Positions 57,689 through 64,000 of a stretch of 64,000 nucleotides of DNA are shown piece after piece. Under the pieces are notes generated by a model. It saw only the letters and a list, made by a program, of their open reading frames with translations. It was not told the DNA's origin and did no database searches. The position numbers were made by a program, and so were the translations under genes. Positions within the stretch are counted from its first letter, which is position 1. Each line of letters opens with the position of its first letter. This DNA comes from a virus, in the IMG/VR virus record IMGVR_UViG_3300046373_000049, positions 1 to 64,000 of that record. The stretch is one strand, 5' to 3'.

Positions 57689-58720
57689 ATGTTTGGCGAA
57701 ATCGGACAGCGCCTGAAGGGCGGGCTGCAATATCTACTCGTCACGTTCCTGGGCACGACGGTTAATTTCCGTGTGCATCACGGCCAGGACTTGACGATCC
57801 AGGCGGGCGACGCCATTGCGGCTGGCACGGGCAGCACGGGCCGCACCTTGACAATCAAGGGCGGCCAAGCCACGTCAGCGAATGGCGTCAATACTGCAAC
57901 AGGCGGCGCCGTGGCGATTGTTGGCGGCGATCCTCCTGCGCTGTTTGGCTCCAATGGCGGCGGCCCTGGCGGCGCAGTCAATATCACAGGCGGCGCTGGT
58001 CTTGGTGGCGCTGTCGGGAATGGCGGCACCGTTACTATCACGGGCGGCGCTGGCACGGGCGGCAACAACGCTGGCAACGTTGTTATTACGAACGGCGCGG
58101 GCGGCTCGCCCACCATCCAGATCATCGGCGCGGCAGGTACTGCTGGCGCTATCACGATAAAGTCAGGCTCCAGCGGCGGCGCGGCTGGCGGCGCGCTGAC
58201 CATTCAATCCGGCGACGGCACCAGCTTGAACGCAGGCGGCGCCATGATCCTGCGCCCAGGCGACTCCAGCAATGAAGTCGGCCAGCATCTACAGCTTCAA
58301 GGCGCAGCAGCAAGCGGTGGCAACCGCCTGGGCGGCCATGTGAAATTGCAAGGCGGCGCCGCTTCTGGCACTGGCGGATCGGGATGCGTCATTACGTTGA
58401 CGCCGACAGCGGATCAGGCTTACTCGAAGCAGGTTCCCACGACTGGCTTTTCCATCACCATCGCCAACAACATCCGCACGCTGATCCTCGACCCGGCTGG
58501 CACGCTGGCGACTGGAACCATCACGATGCCAGCGACGGCGACTGATGGGCAGAGCGTCCGCATCACTTCGACGCAGATCATCACGGCGCTTACCGTGTCG
58601 GCAAATGCAGGCCAGTCCATCACGAACGCGCCAACAGCATTCAACCCGAACCTGACCGGCGCGCAAGGCTATGAATTCATCTATGTCGCTTCCAATACGA
58701 CGTGGTATCGCTTGCAATAA
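57689..58720 (+). CDS. Gly-rich tail fibre, beta-helix type, 343 aa
   Basis: Start at 57689 (MFGEIGQRLKGGLQ). Residues 35-235 are short repeated units with GG at turns and IT, IQ or IK strands (AVNITGGAGLGG, TVTITGGAGTGG, VVITNGAGG, AITIKSGSSGG), as in parallel beta-helix or triple-helix fibres. The C-terminal 100 residues form a distinct domain (PTTGFSITIANNIRTLILDP) ending in YEFIYVASNTTWYRLQ, a common fibre-tip ending. Confidence 0.7.
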   Translation: MFGEIGQRLKGGLQYLLVTFLGTTVNFRVHHGQDLTIQAGDAIAAGTGSTGRTLTIKGGQATSANGVNTATGGAVAIVGGDPPALFGSNGGGPGGAVNITGGAGLGGAVGNGGTVTITGGAGTGGNNAGNVVITNGAGGSPTIQIIGAAGTAGAITIKSGSSGGAAGGALTIQSGDGTSLNAGGAMILRPGDSSNEVGQHLQLQGAAASGGNRLGGHVKLQGGAASGTGGSGCVITLTPTADQAYSKQVPTTGFSITIANNIRTLILDPAGTLATGTITMPATATDGQSVRITSTQIITALTVSANAGQSITNAPTAFNPNLTGAQGYEFIYVASNTTWYRLQ

Positions 58721-58735
58721 CAACCGGGGCATATC

Positions 58736-59491
58736 ATGGCGCTTGGCTTCGGCTCAATCTCAGAAGTAGCGATTGTTTCCCAGCGTGATGCTGGGGCTTC
58801 TGGCGTTACCTCGACAGGTGCGACATCGCAGGCGCAGACGGCAGCCGCATCAGCAGCCATCAGCGCTGACGCAACAGCATCGACCAGCCAAGCGCAGACC
58901 GCAGCAGCTTCGGCAGCCATCAGCGTATCGGCTGCCACTTCAACGTCGCAAGCGCAAAGCACGGCTGCCACGGCAGACATCGCCACGTCGGCAAGCGCAA
59001 CGACATCCCAGGCACAAACGACGGAAGCCACCGCAGCCATCAGCGTAGCAGCAGGCGTCACAACGTCGCAGGCGCAATCTGTTGCCGCAGTAGCCGACGC
59101 ATCCTTTAGTGCTACTGTAGCGACATCGCAGGCGCAGACCGCTGCGGCTACTGGCGGAATCAGCACTTCAGCAATAGTTGCCACAAGCCAAGCCCAATCT
59201 AACGCGATTACAGGGGCCATAGAGGCGTCCGCAGCCATCCAGGTAGCGCAGGCGCAGACAACCTCCGCAAACGCCAGCGTGGCATCATCCGGCGCGGCAG
59301 CGACGTATCAGGCGCAAACTTGCAGCGCCGTAGGCGATGTCCAGACGGTTGTTGGCACTGGCGCCTTATCGTGCAGCATCAGGGTATCCCCAGCCGTGGC
59401 GCTCCAGGCTCGCACCTGGAAGGCGACCACGATGGAATTTTCTTTACGTGCTGCCGTCAAGGGGCGAACCGATGTGAGGCCCAATCCATGA
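58736..59491 (+). CDS. Repeat fibre protein with nine 20-residue TSQAQ units
   Basis: A 251-residue protein. After a 29-residue start come nine successive 20-residue units, each beginning T-S-Q-A-Q-T/S (VAQAQ and TYQAQ in the last two) and holding an A-A-I-S-like core. The units are encoded by imperfect 60-bp repeats. The C-terminal 40 residues differ and include SCSIRVSP. A solenoid or fibre shaft is likely; phase variation by repeat number is possible. Confidence 0.65.
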   Translation: MALGFGSISEVAIVSQRDAGASGVTSTGATSQAQTAAASAAISADATASTSQAQTAAASAAISVSAATSTSQAQSTAATADIATSASATTSQAQTTEATAAISVAAGVTTSQAQSVAAVADASFSATVATSQAQTAAATGGISTSAIVATSQAQSNAITGAIEASAAIQVAQAQTTSANASVASSGAAATYQAQTCSAVGDVQTVVGTGALSCSIRVSPAVALQARTWKATTMEFSLRAAVKGRTDVRPNP

Positions 59492-59814
59492 GCAACATTC
59501 AAACTTTATATATCAACAACGACAACGTGCTGGAAGTGTCGGCGCTGAAGGACGACGTGACCGGCGAATTCTTGAACGATGCCACGGTAATGGTCACGCT
59601 GACGGATGCGACCACTGGCGAAGAAGTGGATGGTGCGACGTGGCCTGTGGCGATGGATTACCTGGATGAATCGAATGGGGTTTTTCGTTGCTCGCTGACG
59701 CATGAGCTTGACCTACTGGCGGGACGGCAATACAACGCCGTTGTTGTTGCGGATGGTGGGGTGGGGCTGTACGCGAGCTTCACGGTGCTTTGTGTCGCCC
59801 GCGCACGGGTTTAA
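59488..59814 (+). CDS. Tail-module Ig-like protein, 108 aa
   Basis: ATGA overlap with the repeat protein. Strand order (NIQTLYINNDNVLEVSALKD, ATVMVTLTDATTGEEV, GLYASFTVLCVARARV) fits a single Ig-like or Big-type domain often found at fibre bases. Its TAA and the stop of the minus-strand regulator overlap (TTTAA), so the two genes converge. Confidence 0.6.
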   Translation: MSNIQTLYINNDNVLEVSALKDDVTGEFLNDATVMVTLTDATTGEEVDGATWPVAMDYLDESNGVFRCSLTHELDLLAGRQYNAVVVADGGVGLYASFTVLCVARARV

Positions 59815-60023
59815 GGGAATCTGCGGAAGTCGGGATGCTGGTTCGTCTTTATGAGGAACAGCTCCCAGTCGGCTGGCGGCATACTCGTGAGGCCAGTCTC
59901 CCACTCGCTCCAGCGCTGTAGGCTGTTGCGGTAAAGCAGATCGGCTGCCTCTTCCTGAGTCAGCCCGGCGACCTTCCTGGCCGCCTTGATCTGGTCTGTT
60001 GTCGGACTAAGTTCATGTCTCAA
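59811..60023 (-). CDS. XRE-type HTH regulator, 70 aa
   Basis: The start is TTG at 60023, 6 nt after a full AAGGAGG, giving a compact protein: RHELSPTTDQIKAARKVAGL, then TQEEAADLLYRNSLQRWSEW. This is a standard XRE helix-turn-helix with the W-S-E-W end of the fold. The ATG nearest the ribosome-binding site opens only a two-codon frame. It may repress the minus-strand cluster or report on lysogeny. Confidence 0.68.
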   Translation of the reverse strand: MRHELSPTTDQIKAARKVAGLTQEEAADLLYRNSLQRWSEWETGLTSMPPADWELFLIKTNQHPDFRRFP

Positions 60024-60034
60024 AACATCCCTCC

Positions 60035-60418
60035 TTAAACGTAAAGACGCGGTTTGAAAATGCCGCCGACCTCGACAGCCAGAACGTCGAACCATTCGAG
60101 CGCCTTGTGTACCGCGTGCAGGGCGCTGTCGGCAGTGGTGACGAACTTGTGGGCCACGAAGCCGTGCTGGATCGAGTAGACCCCAGGCGCCACTTCCTTG
60201 ACCGTCAGCCAGCCGTAGATCGTCGGCATCTTCGTTTCCTTGCTGGCCTTGTGCTGCTGGCGCGGCCATGCCTTGTGCGACGTGTAATCGTGGAAGGCCA
60301 GCGCCCATATCGAGTAGCCGGTCAGGATCAGCAGCGGATGGGCGACCAGATCATGCAGGATGGCCCAGCCGCGTTTCTCTTCGGCGTTTGCACACGCCTC
60401 GCGTGGATCAGTTTTCAT
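60035..60418 (-). CDS. Hypothetical protein with membrane segment, 127 aa
   Basis: Start at 60418 overlaps the next stop (TAATG). Residues about 20-45 hold a hydrophobic helix (LHDLVAHPLLILTGYSIWAL), followed by basic residues and a beta domain (GWLTVKEVAPGVYSIQHGFV). It may be a membrane-associated phage protein. Function unknown. Confidence 0.55.
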   Translation of the reverse strand: MKTDPREACANAEEKRGWAILHDLVAHPLLILTGYSIWALAFHDYTSHKAWPRQQHKASKETKMPTIYGWLTVKEVAPGVYSIQHGFVAHKFVTTADSALHAVHKALEWFDVLAVEVGGIFKPRLYV

Positions 60419-60720
60419 TACTGCCACACTGGATGGGATTCTTGATTGACGCTCAGGCCGACGATGACGCCTGCATCGTCCAGGCTGATCGTCACGCCGT
60501 TATCTTGCAAGCCGTCCAGGAAGCCTTCCACGAACAGGTGATGCTCTTGCGTGTGGGCGGCGTAACCGGCTGCGATGGCGGCGGCCTTGATGTCCGTGAA
60601 AATCTGGCCCAGGCGCACCGTCGTGACGGCGTGCAGCCCGCGCTGGTAGGCGACCCCACTGGCCTGCTGTTCCAGGATGGTGGCAGTCATTTGCTGAAGC
60701 TCTTGCGTTTGGTTTTTCAT
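60418..60720 (-). CDS. Hypothetical helical protein, 100 aa
   Basis: Downstream of a two-hairpin leader. Helical with a conserved-looking core (AVTTVRLGQIFTDIKAAAIAAG) and an acidic C-terminal part (VTISLDDAGVIVGLSVNQE). No known family. The leader suggests separate regulation of this gene and the one after it. Confidence 0.55.
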   Translation of the reverse strand: MKNQTQELQQMTATILEQQASGVAYQRGLHAVTTVRLGQIFTDIKAAAIAAGYAAHTQEHHLFVEGFLDGLQDNGVTISLDDAGVIVGLSVNQESHPVWQ

Positions 60721-60788
60721 GATGGTGCTCCTTCAGTGGGGTTATCGGGAAAGGCTCCCGTGTATGCGCCCGAAGACGCATACGCTGG
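60721..60788 (-). promoter_or_regulatory. Two-hairpin 5' leader, copy 1
   Basis: On minus: CCAGC, then stem GTATGCG/CGCATAC (60783-60777 with 60768-60762), then ACGGGA-gcctt-TCCCGAT (60760-60746), then GAAGGAG and ATG 60720. It shares layout with three other leaders although the first stem differs in sequence. Confidence 0.6.
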
Positions 60789-60793
60789 CCCTT

Positions 60794-61405
60794 TCAGTCG
60801 GCATGGCGGGATGCCCACGCTGGCGTGTTGTAGTACTTGTCGTTCGCATCTGGACGAAGGCCCATGATGACGCCCGTGAAGCGACCATCATCGAAATTGA
60901 CCACGGCGCGGTCTTTGTCATGGCCAATATAGAGCTGGTTGAATTTGCGCTGTCCGGTCAACATGATGTTGGCCTTTTTGAACGCCTCCAGATATGCCAC
61001 TTCAAGCTGCGCAGGCGTATTGCTTACCGGCTTATTCGGCATCACCTTGGCGTAGTCGGGGAACGTCGCGTCTATCATGTTGAAGGTCTTCGTCACCCTC
61101 GTATAGGCGTCATGCATCGACCATAAATTTCCTGGGCCGTCGTGCGACAGGATTATGGTATGGGAGCCATTCTTTGTCGGCTTGAAAAATTCAATCACGT
61201 CACGCGGGATGATGTACTGGCCCGGCATGAATTGACCAGTGCCTGAAAGTCGAAGCACGCCCATGATGTGCCCGTTCGTTGCGACGAGCCGACTTTCCGT
61301 CTTGCCGATTTCCAGGAGCACGCCGTTCAAGTAGTAGCGGATGTCCTGCTTCGCCGCGAGTAACAGCATGGCGGCGAGGTCGCGCTTTTTGATTTCGTGG
61401 CTCAT
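60794..61405 (-). CDS. Half-length beta-clamp-like protein
   Basis: A 203-residue protein. The start (KKRDLAAMLLLAAKQDIRYY), then LNGVLLEIG, LVATNGHIMGVL and GQYIIPRDVIEFF, match in order the domain pattern of DNA polymerase III beta subunits, where LVAT-D-G-H-R is a hallmark. At 203 residues it is about half a bacterial clamp, so it might form a different ring or act on the host clamp. ATGA overlap with the gene at 61402. Confidence 0.6.
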   Translation of the reverse strand: MSHEIKKRDLAAMLLLAAKQDIRYYLNGVLLEIGKTESRLVATNGHIMGVLRLSGTGQFMPGQYIIPRDVIEFFKPTKNGSHTIILSHDGPGNLWSMHDAYTRVTKTFNMIDATFPDYAKVMPNKPVSNTPAQLEVAYLEAFKKANIMLTGQRKFNQLYIGHDKDRAVVNFDDGRFTGVIMGLRPDANDKYYNTPAWASRHAD

Positions 61406-61695
61406 GATGTTTTGCCCCCAGCTTGCTTGATGGCGCCGATGGCTTGGCTTGGAGCTTCGTTCATTTCGCGGATGGTTTCGGCCTGGAGTGCGCTGTCACG
61501 CAGGTTCACGTCCTTCATCATCATGCGATGCAGTTTGAGCATGCGCTCCAGCGCGGCCAGCAGGCCCGGCGCGGCTTCGTGTACGGCGCGCAGCTTGAGC
61601 TGCTGTTCGTACCAGTCGTCCGTGATGACGATGTGCTTCGGTGGCGGCACAAAGTCGATGGTGACGATGGGGGATGGTTTTCTGTGGTCACTCAT
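61402..61695 (-). CDS. Hypothetical helical protein, 97 aa
   Basis: N-terminal strand segment (PIVTIDFVPPPKHIVITDDW) and a helical C-terminus (LLAALERMLKLHRMMMKDVN). It overlaps the preceding gene by 8 nt and the clamp-like gene by ATGA. A pairing with the clamp-like protein is suggested by position only. Confidence 0.55.
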   Translation of the reverse strand: MSDHRKPSPIVTIDFVPPPKHIVITDDWYEQQLKLRAVHEAAPGLLAALERMLKLHRMMMKDVNLRDSALQAETIREMNEAPSQAIGAIKQAGGKTS

Positions 61696-61990
61696 GATGC
61701 GCTCCCTGTTTTGTGAAGCGTGGCACGAAGAAGTCTTTCAGCTTTCCCGTGTCGCGGTCGATGTGCCGGATGATCCCGCCAACATCGTGTGAAAGATTGA
61801 AGTTATCCGCTTCCAGCAGCTCTTTCAAGCGCAGCGGATTGCCGTGATTATGGACGGCAGTGATGTCCATTTCGACATCCAGTTGATCCAGCTCGACGCC
61901 ATTAGCTCCATACAGATCAACTGCGCGTTTGGCGATTTCCATAATCAGCTTGCGGTCTTCCTTGCTGACCTTCCAGTTTAAGACTGCCAT
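61688..61990 (-). CDS. Hypothetical protein, 100 aa
   Basis: Start at 61990 after AAGGAG, behind a two-hairpin leader. The sequence reads AVLNWKVSKEDRKLIMEIAK, then a DVEMDITAVHNHGNPLRLKE segment and a helical C-part. It resembles small phage proteins of unknown function. It overlaps the next gene by 8 nt. Confidence 0.58.
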   Translation of the reverse strand: MAVLNWKVSKEDRKLIMEIAKRAVDLYGANGVELDQLDVEMDITAVHNHGNPLRLKELLEADNFNLSHDVGGIIRHIDRDTGKLKDFFVPRFTKQGAHHE

Positions 61991-62054
61991 GATATTTCTC
62001 CTTCGTTGCGGGTCAAAGCGCCCGTAACAGCCCACGGGTATGGGCTGTGGCTGG
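61991..62054 (-). promoter_or_regulatory. Two-hairpin 5' leader, copy 2
   Basis: On minus: CCAGC, stem ACAGCCCA/TGGGCTGT (62048-62041 with 62034-62027), then CGGG-N8-CCCG (62024-62009), then AAGGAG and ATG 61990. The first stem has 8 bp and is unrelated in sequence to copies 1, 3 and 4. Confidence 0.6.
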
Positions 62055-62058
62055 AGCT

Positions 62059-62835
62059 TTAGTTGCCAAAGATAGCGCGCAAAACGTCTTGCAGTTCATC
62101 CTCATGCGTGCGTGGCTTGCCGTGCCGTGGATCGGCAATACGGGCAGCCGCTTCTGCCTTGAGGATTTCCGCTGGCGACAGTTGGCCGCGCTTCAGCGTG
62201 AATTTGAACGTCTTCAGATCAACGTCGATCTTCAGCGTGTCTCCAGGCTTCGGGAAATCCCGGCGCGCATCTTTGATAACGGCATCGACAAGCTTGCCGA
62301 AGAGCGTGTCCAGGCCAATATGCCCGAGCTTTTTGTATCGACGTGCTGCCACGCGGTAGCCGATGCGAATCCAGCCACGCACGTCTTCCTTCACGCTGCG
62401 AAACTTTTCAACGTTAGTTACCAACGTTCTTTGTTCGCCGGTTTTGTGCATCGGCGCAGTGTTGGCTGCATTTATTTCAGTGTCGCTCAATAAGGCGCTC
62501 AACATTCTTTCGGCACCAGCATCAAGCGGTTTATTTGCCAGCCCATGTGGGGGCTTCGGCACCTTGTAATTTTGCATCGCAAGGAACACGTCCAAGTCGC
62601 TGGCGCTGGCTTCGTACATGTTTTCCGGGTTCCCGTAAAAGCGCCCGTATAAGGTCACGCCGAAGGCGCGCAGCTCACCATCGAATGCTGACCTGTCGTC
62701 CAGGTGCTCCAGCACGTCATGTGCGACGACGTGGGCCAAGCCTGGATCGAAGTTAGGACAGCAGTTAGGCTTCCAGCCGTCGATGGCTTTCGTCACCGTC
62801 CAGTCGAAGGTGCGCGAGCGGATGTGTGATGTCAT
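62059..62835 (-). CDS. Hypothetical protein, 258 aa
   Basis: Start at 62835 after AAGGAG, behind a two-hairpin leader. Residues about 30-45 contain LAHVVAHDVLEHL, a His/Asp/Glu cluster that might bind metal. The C-terminal half is basic (RVAARRYKKLGHIGLDTLFG) and ends with a charged helix. No known family; could be an enzyme or regulator. Confidence 0.52.
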   Translation of the reverse strand: MTSHIRSRTFDWTVTKAIDGWKPNCCPNFDPGLAHVVAHDVLEHLDDRSAFDGELRAFGVTLYGRFYGNPENMYEASASDLDVFLAMQNYKVPKPPHGLANKPLDAGAERMLSALLSDTEINAANTAPMHKTGEQRTLVTNVEKFRSVKEDVRGWIRIGYRVAARRYKKLGHIGLDTLFGKLVDAVIKDARRDFPKPGDTLKIDVDLKTFKFTLKRGQLSPAEILKAEAAARIADPRHGKPRTHEDELQDVLRAIFGN

Positions 62836-62900
62836 GATTACTCTCCTTATGTTGACCGGGACAATCCCCGAAGATGCCCCGCACGCGAGGCATCTGCTGG
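62836..62900 (-). promoter_or_regulatory. Two-hairpin 5' leader, copy 3
   Basis: On minus: CCAGC, stem AGATGCC/GGCATCT (62895-62889 with 62878-62872), then CGGGGATTGTCCCG (62870-62857), then AAGGAG and ATG 62835. The second hairpin is identical in sequence to that of copy 4. Confidence 0.62.
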
Positions 62901-62905
62901 CGCTG

Positions 62906-63100
62906 TCAGGTGCGTATCTGGAACTGCGCAGGGCAGTATTCATTCCAGATGCGGCCACTGGGATCGAGGCGCTTGCGCGCTTCGGCCAGAGCTTCTTGCT
63001 CACGCTTGCCGCGACGGTATTCACCGTCATCATCAGCGTGGGCGAAATACCAGTCGAAACCCTTGAGCCGGTTTCGGTACTGGTCGAGGTCTTCGATCAT
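62906..63100 (-). CDS. Small helical protein, 64 aa
   Basis: Starts MIEDLDQYRNRLKGFDWYFA, then a charged helix (GKREQEALAEARKRLDPSGR). It overlaps the upstream gene by ATGA (63097-63100). Function unknown. Confidence 0.5.
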   Translation of the reverse strand: MIEDLDQYRNRLKGFDWYFAHADDDGEYRRGKREQEALAEARKRLDPSGRIWNEYCPAQFQIRT

Positions 63101-63369
63101 GCGGGTACTCCTTCAGTTTCACGGAAGCGTTTGCGGGATACCGACAGCGCAATCGGCACGCTGTCGGCTGGGTTTGCAACGATGTCCTCCGGGTCTTCCC
63201 ACTGGACGGGCACCGTGGCAATGTAGTGCGACGGCGGGTCGATGTCTGCCATCGCCTGTTCGCGTGAGTCGTACAGATCGCCAGCGTGGCGGTCTAAGGT
63301 ATTGGGTTTGCCTTCGCGGTGAAACCATCCACTGCGATAAATGTTCATGTAGCAAATTTTGGTAGCCAT
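63097..63369 (-). CDS. Hypothetical protein, 90 aa
   Basis: Start set at 63369 (MATKICYMNIYRSGWFHREG), behind a two-hairpin leader. It has a basic N-terminus, a DSREQAMADIDP segment and an acidic middle. No family recognised. Confidence 0.55.
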   Translation of the reverse strand: MATKICYMNIYRSGWFHREGKPNTLDRHAGDLYDSREQAMADIDPPSHYIATVPVQWEDPEDIVANPADSVPIALSVSRKRFRETEGVPA

Positions 63370-63448
63370 TGGAATTCTCCTTGGTGGGGTCATGGGAGGG
63401 TATCGGGACAATCCCCGTGATAGCGCCCACTCAAGGCGCTATCGCTGG
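63370..63448 (-). promoter_or_regulatory. Two-hairpin 5' leader, copy 4
   Basis: On minus: CCAGC, perfect 9-bp stem GATAGCGCC/GGCGCTATC (63443-63435 with 63427-63419), then CGGGGATTGTCCCG (63417-63404), then a 21-nt spacer, AAGGAG and ATG 63369. It lies right after the DoxX-like gene stop. Confidence 0.62.
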
Positions 63449-63453
63449 TGCTG

Positions 63454-63915
63454 TCAGGAAAGCGGGAAGATCAGTGCGTCGATGCTGTACTGGCCTGTGC
63501 CAGCCAGGACGATGACGGCCAGCAGGAACAGGTACAGCACTTCGGGCAGGTAGAGCCAATCAGCTACCCAGTCGCCGCGATTGATCGGATGGTAGGCCGC
63601 CACCTTAGCCTTCGATTCGCAGCAGCAGGCGACGACGCAGATAATCATCAGCACACCAGCATTGAAGGCCGACAAGAAGCCCAGCGCCAGCAGCAAGCCG
63701 GATGCGAATTCCCATCCAGGCACCCACCACTGCATGAAGCCCAGCGCCGGGATGTGATTCTTGCGCAGGTTCGCCGTCAGCGAGTTATGGCGCCCGACGT
63801 TGAACAGTTTATTGAAGCCCGATATGGCGAAGAACGTGCCGACACAGAGGCGGGTCAGCGCCAGTGCAGCATCGGGGGCAAGCAGGCCGTGGGCCGCGAC
63901 ATTGAGGATATCCAT
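63454..63915 (-). CDS. DoxX-like membrane protein
   Basis: A 153-residue protein with four likely membrane helices (about 18-35, 60-80, 84-98, 125-145) and a TRLCVGTFFAISGFNKLFN opening typical of DoxX and related quinone-reductase-type subunits. It is of host-like metabolic type and unusual in a phage. It might affect respiration or the membrane during infection. Its start follows the stop of the preceding gene by one base, so an upstream promoter likely drives both. Confidence 0.65.
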   Translation of the reverse strand: MDILNVAAHGLLAPDAALALTRLCVGTFFAISGFNKLFNVGRHNSLTANLRKNHIPALGFMQWWVPGWEFASGLLLALGFLSAFNAGVLMIICVVACCCESKAKVAAYHPINRGDWVADWLYLPEVLYLFLLAVIVLAGTGQYSIDALIFPLS

Positions 63916-63916
63916 G

Positions 63917-64000
63917 TCAGCCGTCCGAATCGTTGAAGACCATGACGAGGGCCACGAAGATGACGTAAGCGGCGGCGACTTTCATCAGGAAGCTGTCCGT
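63917..64000 (-). CDS. Partial small membrane peptide at window end
   Basis: Reading continues past the edge. The visible C-terminal part is TDSFLMKVAAAYVIFVALVM, then VFNDSDG: one transmembrane segment. A Met in the visible part could be the start (22 residues), or the gene may begin outside. It ends one base before the DoxX-like start. Confidence 0.4.
   Translation of the reverse strand, partial: TDSFLMKVAAAYVIFVALVMVFNDSDG

Noticed and set aside
1-64000. Diversity-generating retroelement for the fibre genes
   Set aside because: No reverse-transcriptase motif was found in any frame and no A-to-N variable/template repeat pair was recognised near the fibre genes.
1-64000. CRISPR arrays, tRNA genes, insertion sequences, integrase
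   Set aside because: No regular direct-repeat/spacer arrays, no TPsiC-like arm with acceptor stem, no transposase or integrase signatures were seen. The lifestyle therefore stays undecided.

Overview
The window is one continuous stretch of a tailed, double-stranded DNA phage (or a prophage) with a short-tail (podovirus-like) virion. It holds about 90 tightly packed genes, many joined by ATGA, TAATG or GTGA start-stop overlaps. Base composition is roughly 58-60% GC by eye. The domain mix (MazG-like, KTSC, YqaJ exonuclease plus RecT, GH19 endolysin, P22-type portal with N4-type capsid) suggests a proteobacterial host, perhaps Burkholderiales; this is inference. No integrase, RNA polymerase or replicative DNA polymerase is seen here, and the last gene runs off the right edge, so the genome probably continues.

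Layout. (1) 1-330: a strongly folded region without a convincing gene, a candidate structured RNA. (2) 344-9598, plus strand: small accessory genes (KTSC, MazG-like, zinc-ribbon and membrane peptides), terminase small subunit, two small virion-type proteins, a DUF1643 protein and a proteasome-like Ntn hydrolase. (3) 9601-39647, plus strand: terminase large subunit, portal, scaffold, major capsid protein, a methyltransferase-glycosyltransferase fusion, head-tail adaptor, propeller-like and fibre proteins, two tandem coiled-coil paralogs, a glycine-zipper ejection protein and a 2094-residue polyvalent protein. (4) 39701-41332: lysis cassette (holin candidates, GH19 endolysin, Rz/Rz1). (5) 41307-48361, minus strand: an early-type operon ending in HNH, NinB, YqaJ-like exonuclease and RecT. 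(6) 48374-48422: divergent overlapping promoters. (7) 48494-56370, plus strand: Cro-like regulator, Ref-like nuclease, ParB-like protein, SF2 helicase, TOPRIM primase-like protein and small genes, closed by a strong terminator at 56414. (8) 56465-59814: a second tail/fibre cluster. (9) 59811-64000, minus strand: XRE regulator, small unknown genes, a half-length beta-clamp-like protein and a DoxX-like membrane protein.

How it works together (inference). Divergent promoters near 48.4 kb would drive recombination genes leftward and regulator, helicase and primase genes rightward. The left arm supplies packaging, head, neck, fibre and ejection proteins and then lysis.

The least ordinary signals are: four copies of a two-hairpin 5' leader with covarying stems in front of minus-strand genes at 60.7-63.4 kb; a palindrome GTACAG-NN-CTGTAC found four times exactly and twice with one mismatch; an embedded, overprinted gene at 53368-53625; the folded RNA candidate at the left edge; and the methyltransferase-glycosyltransferase fusion inside the head operon.
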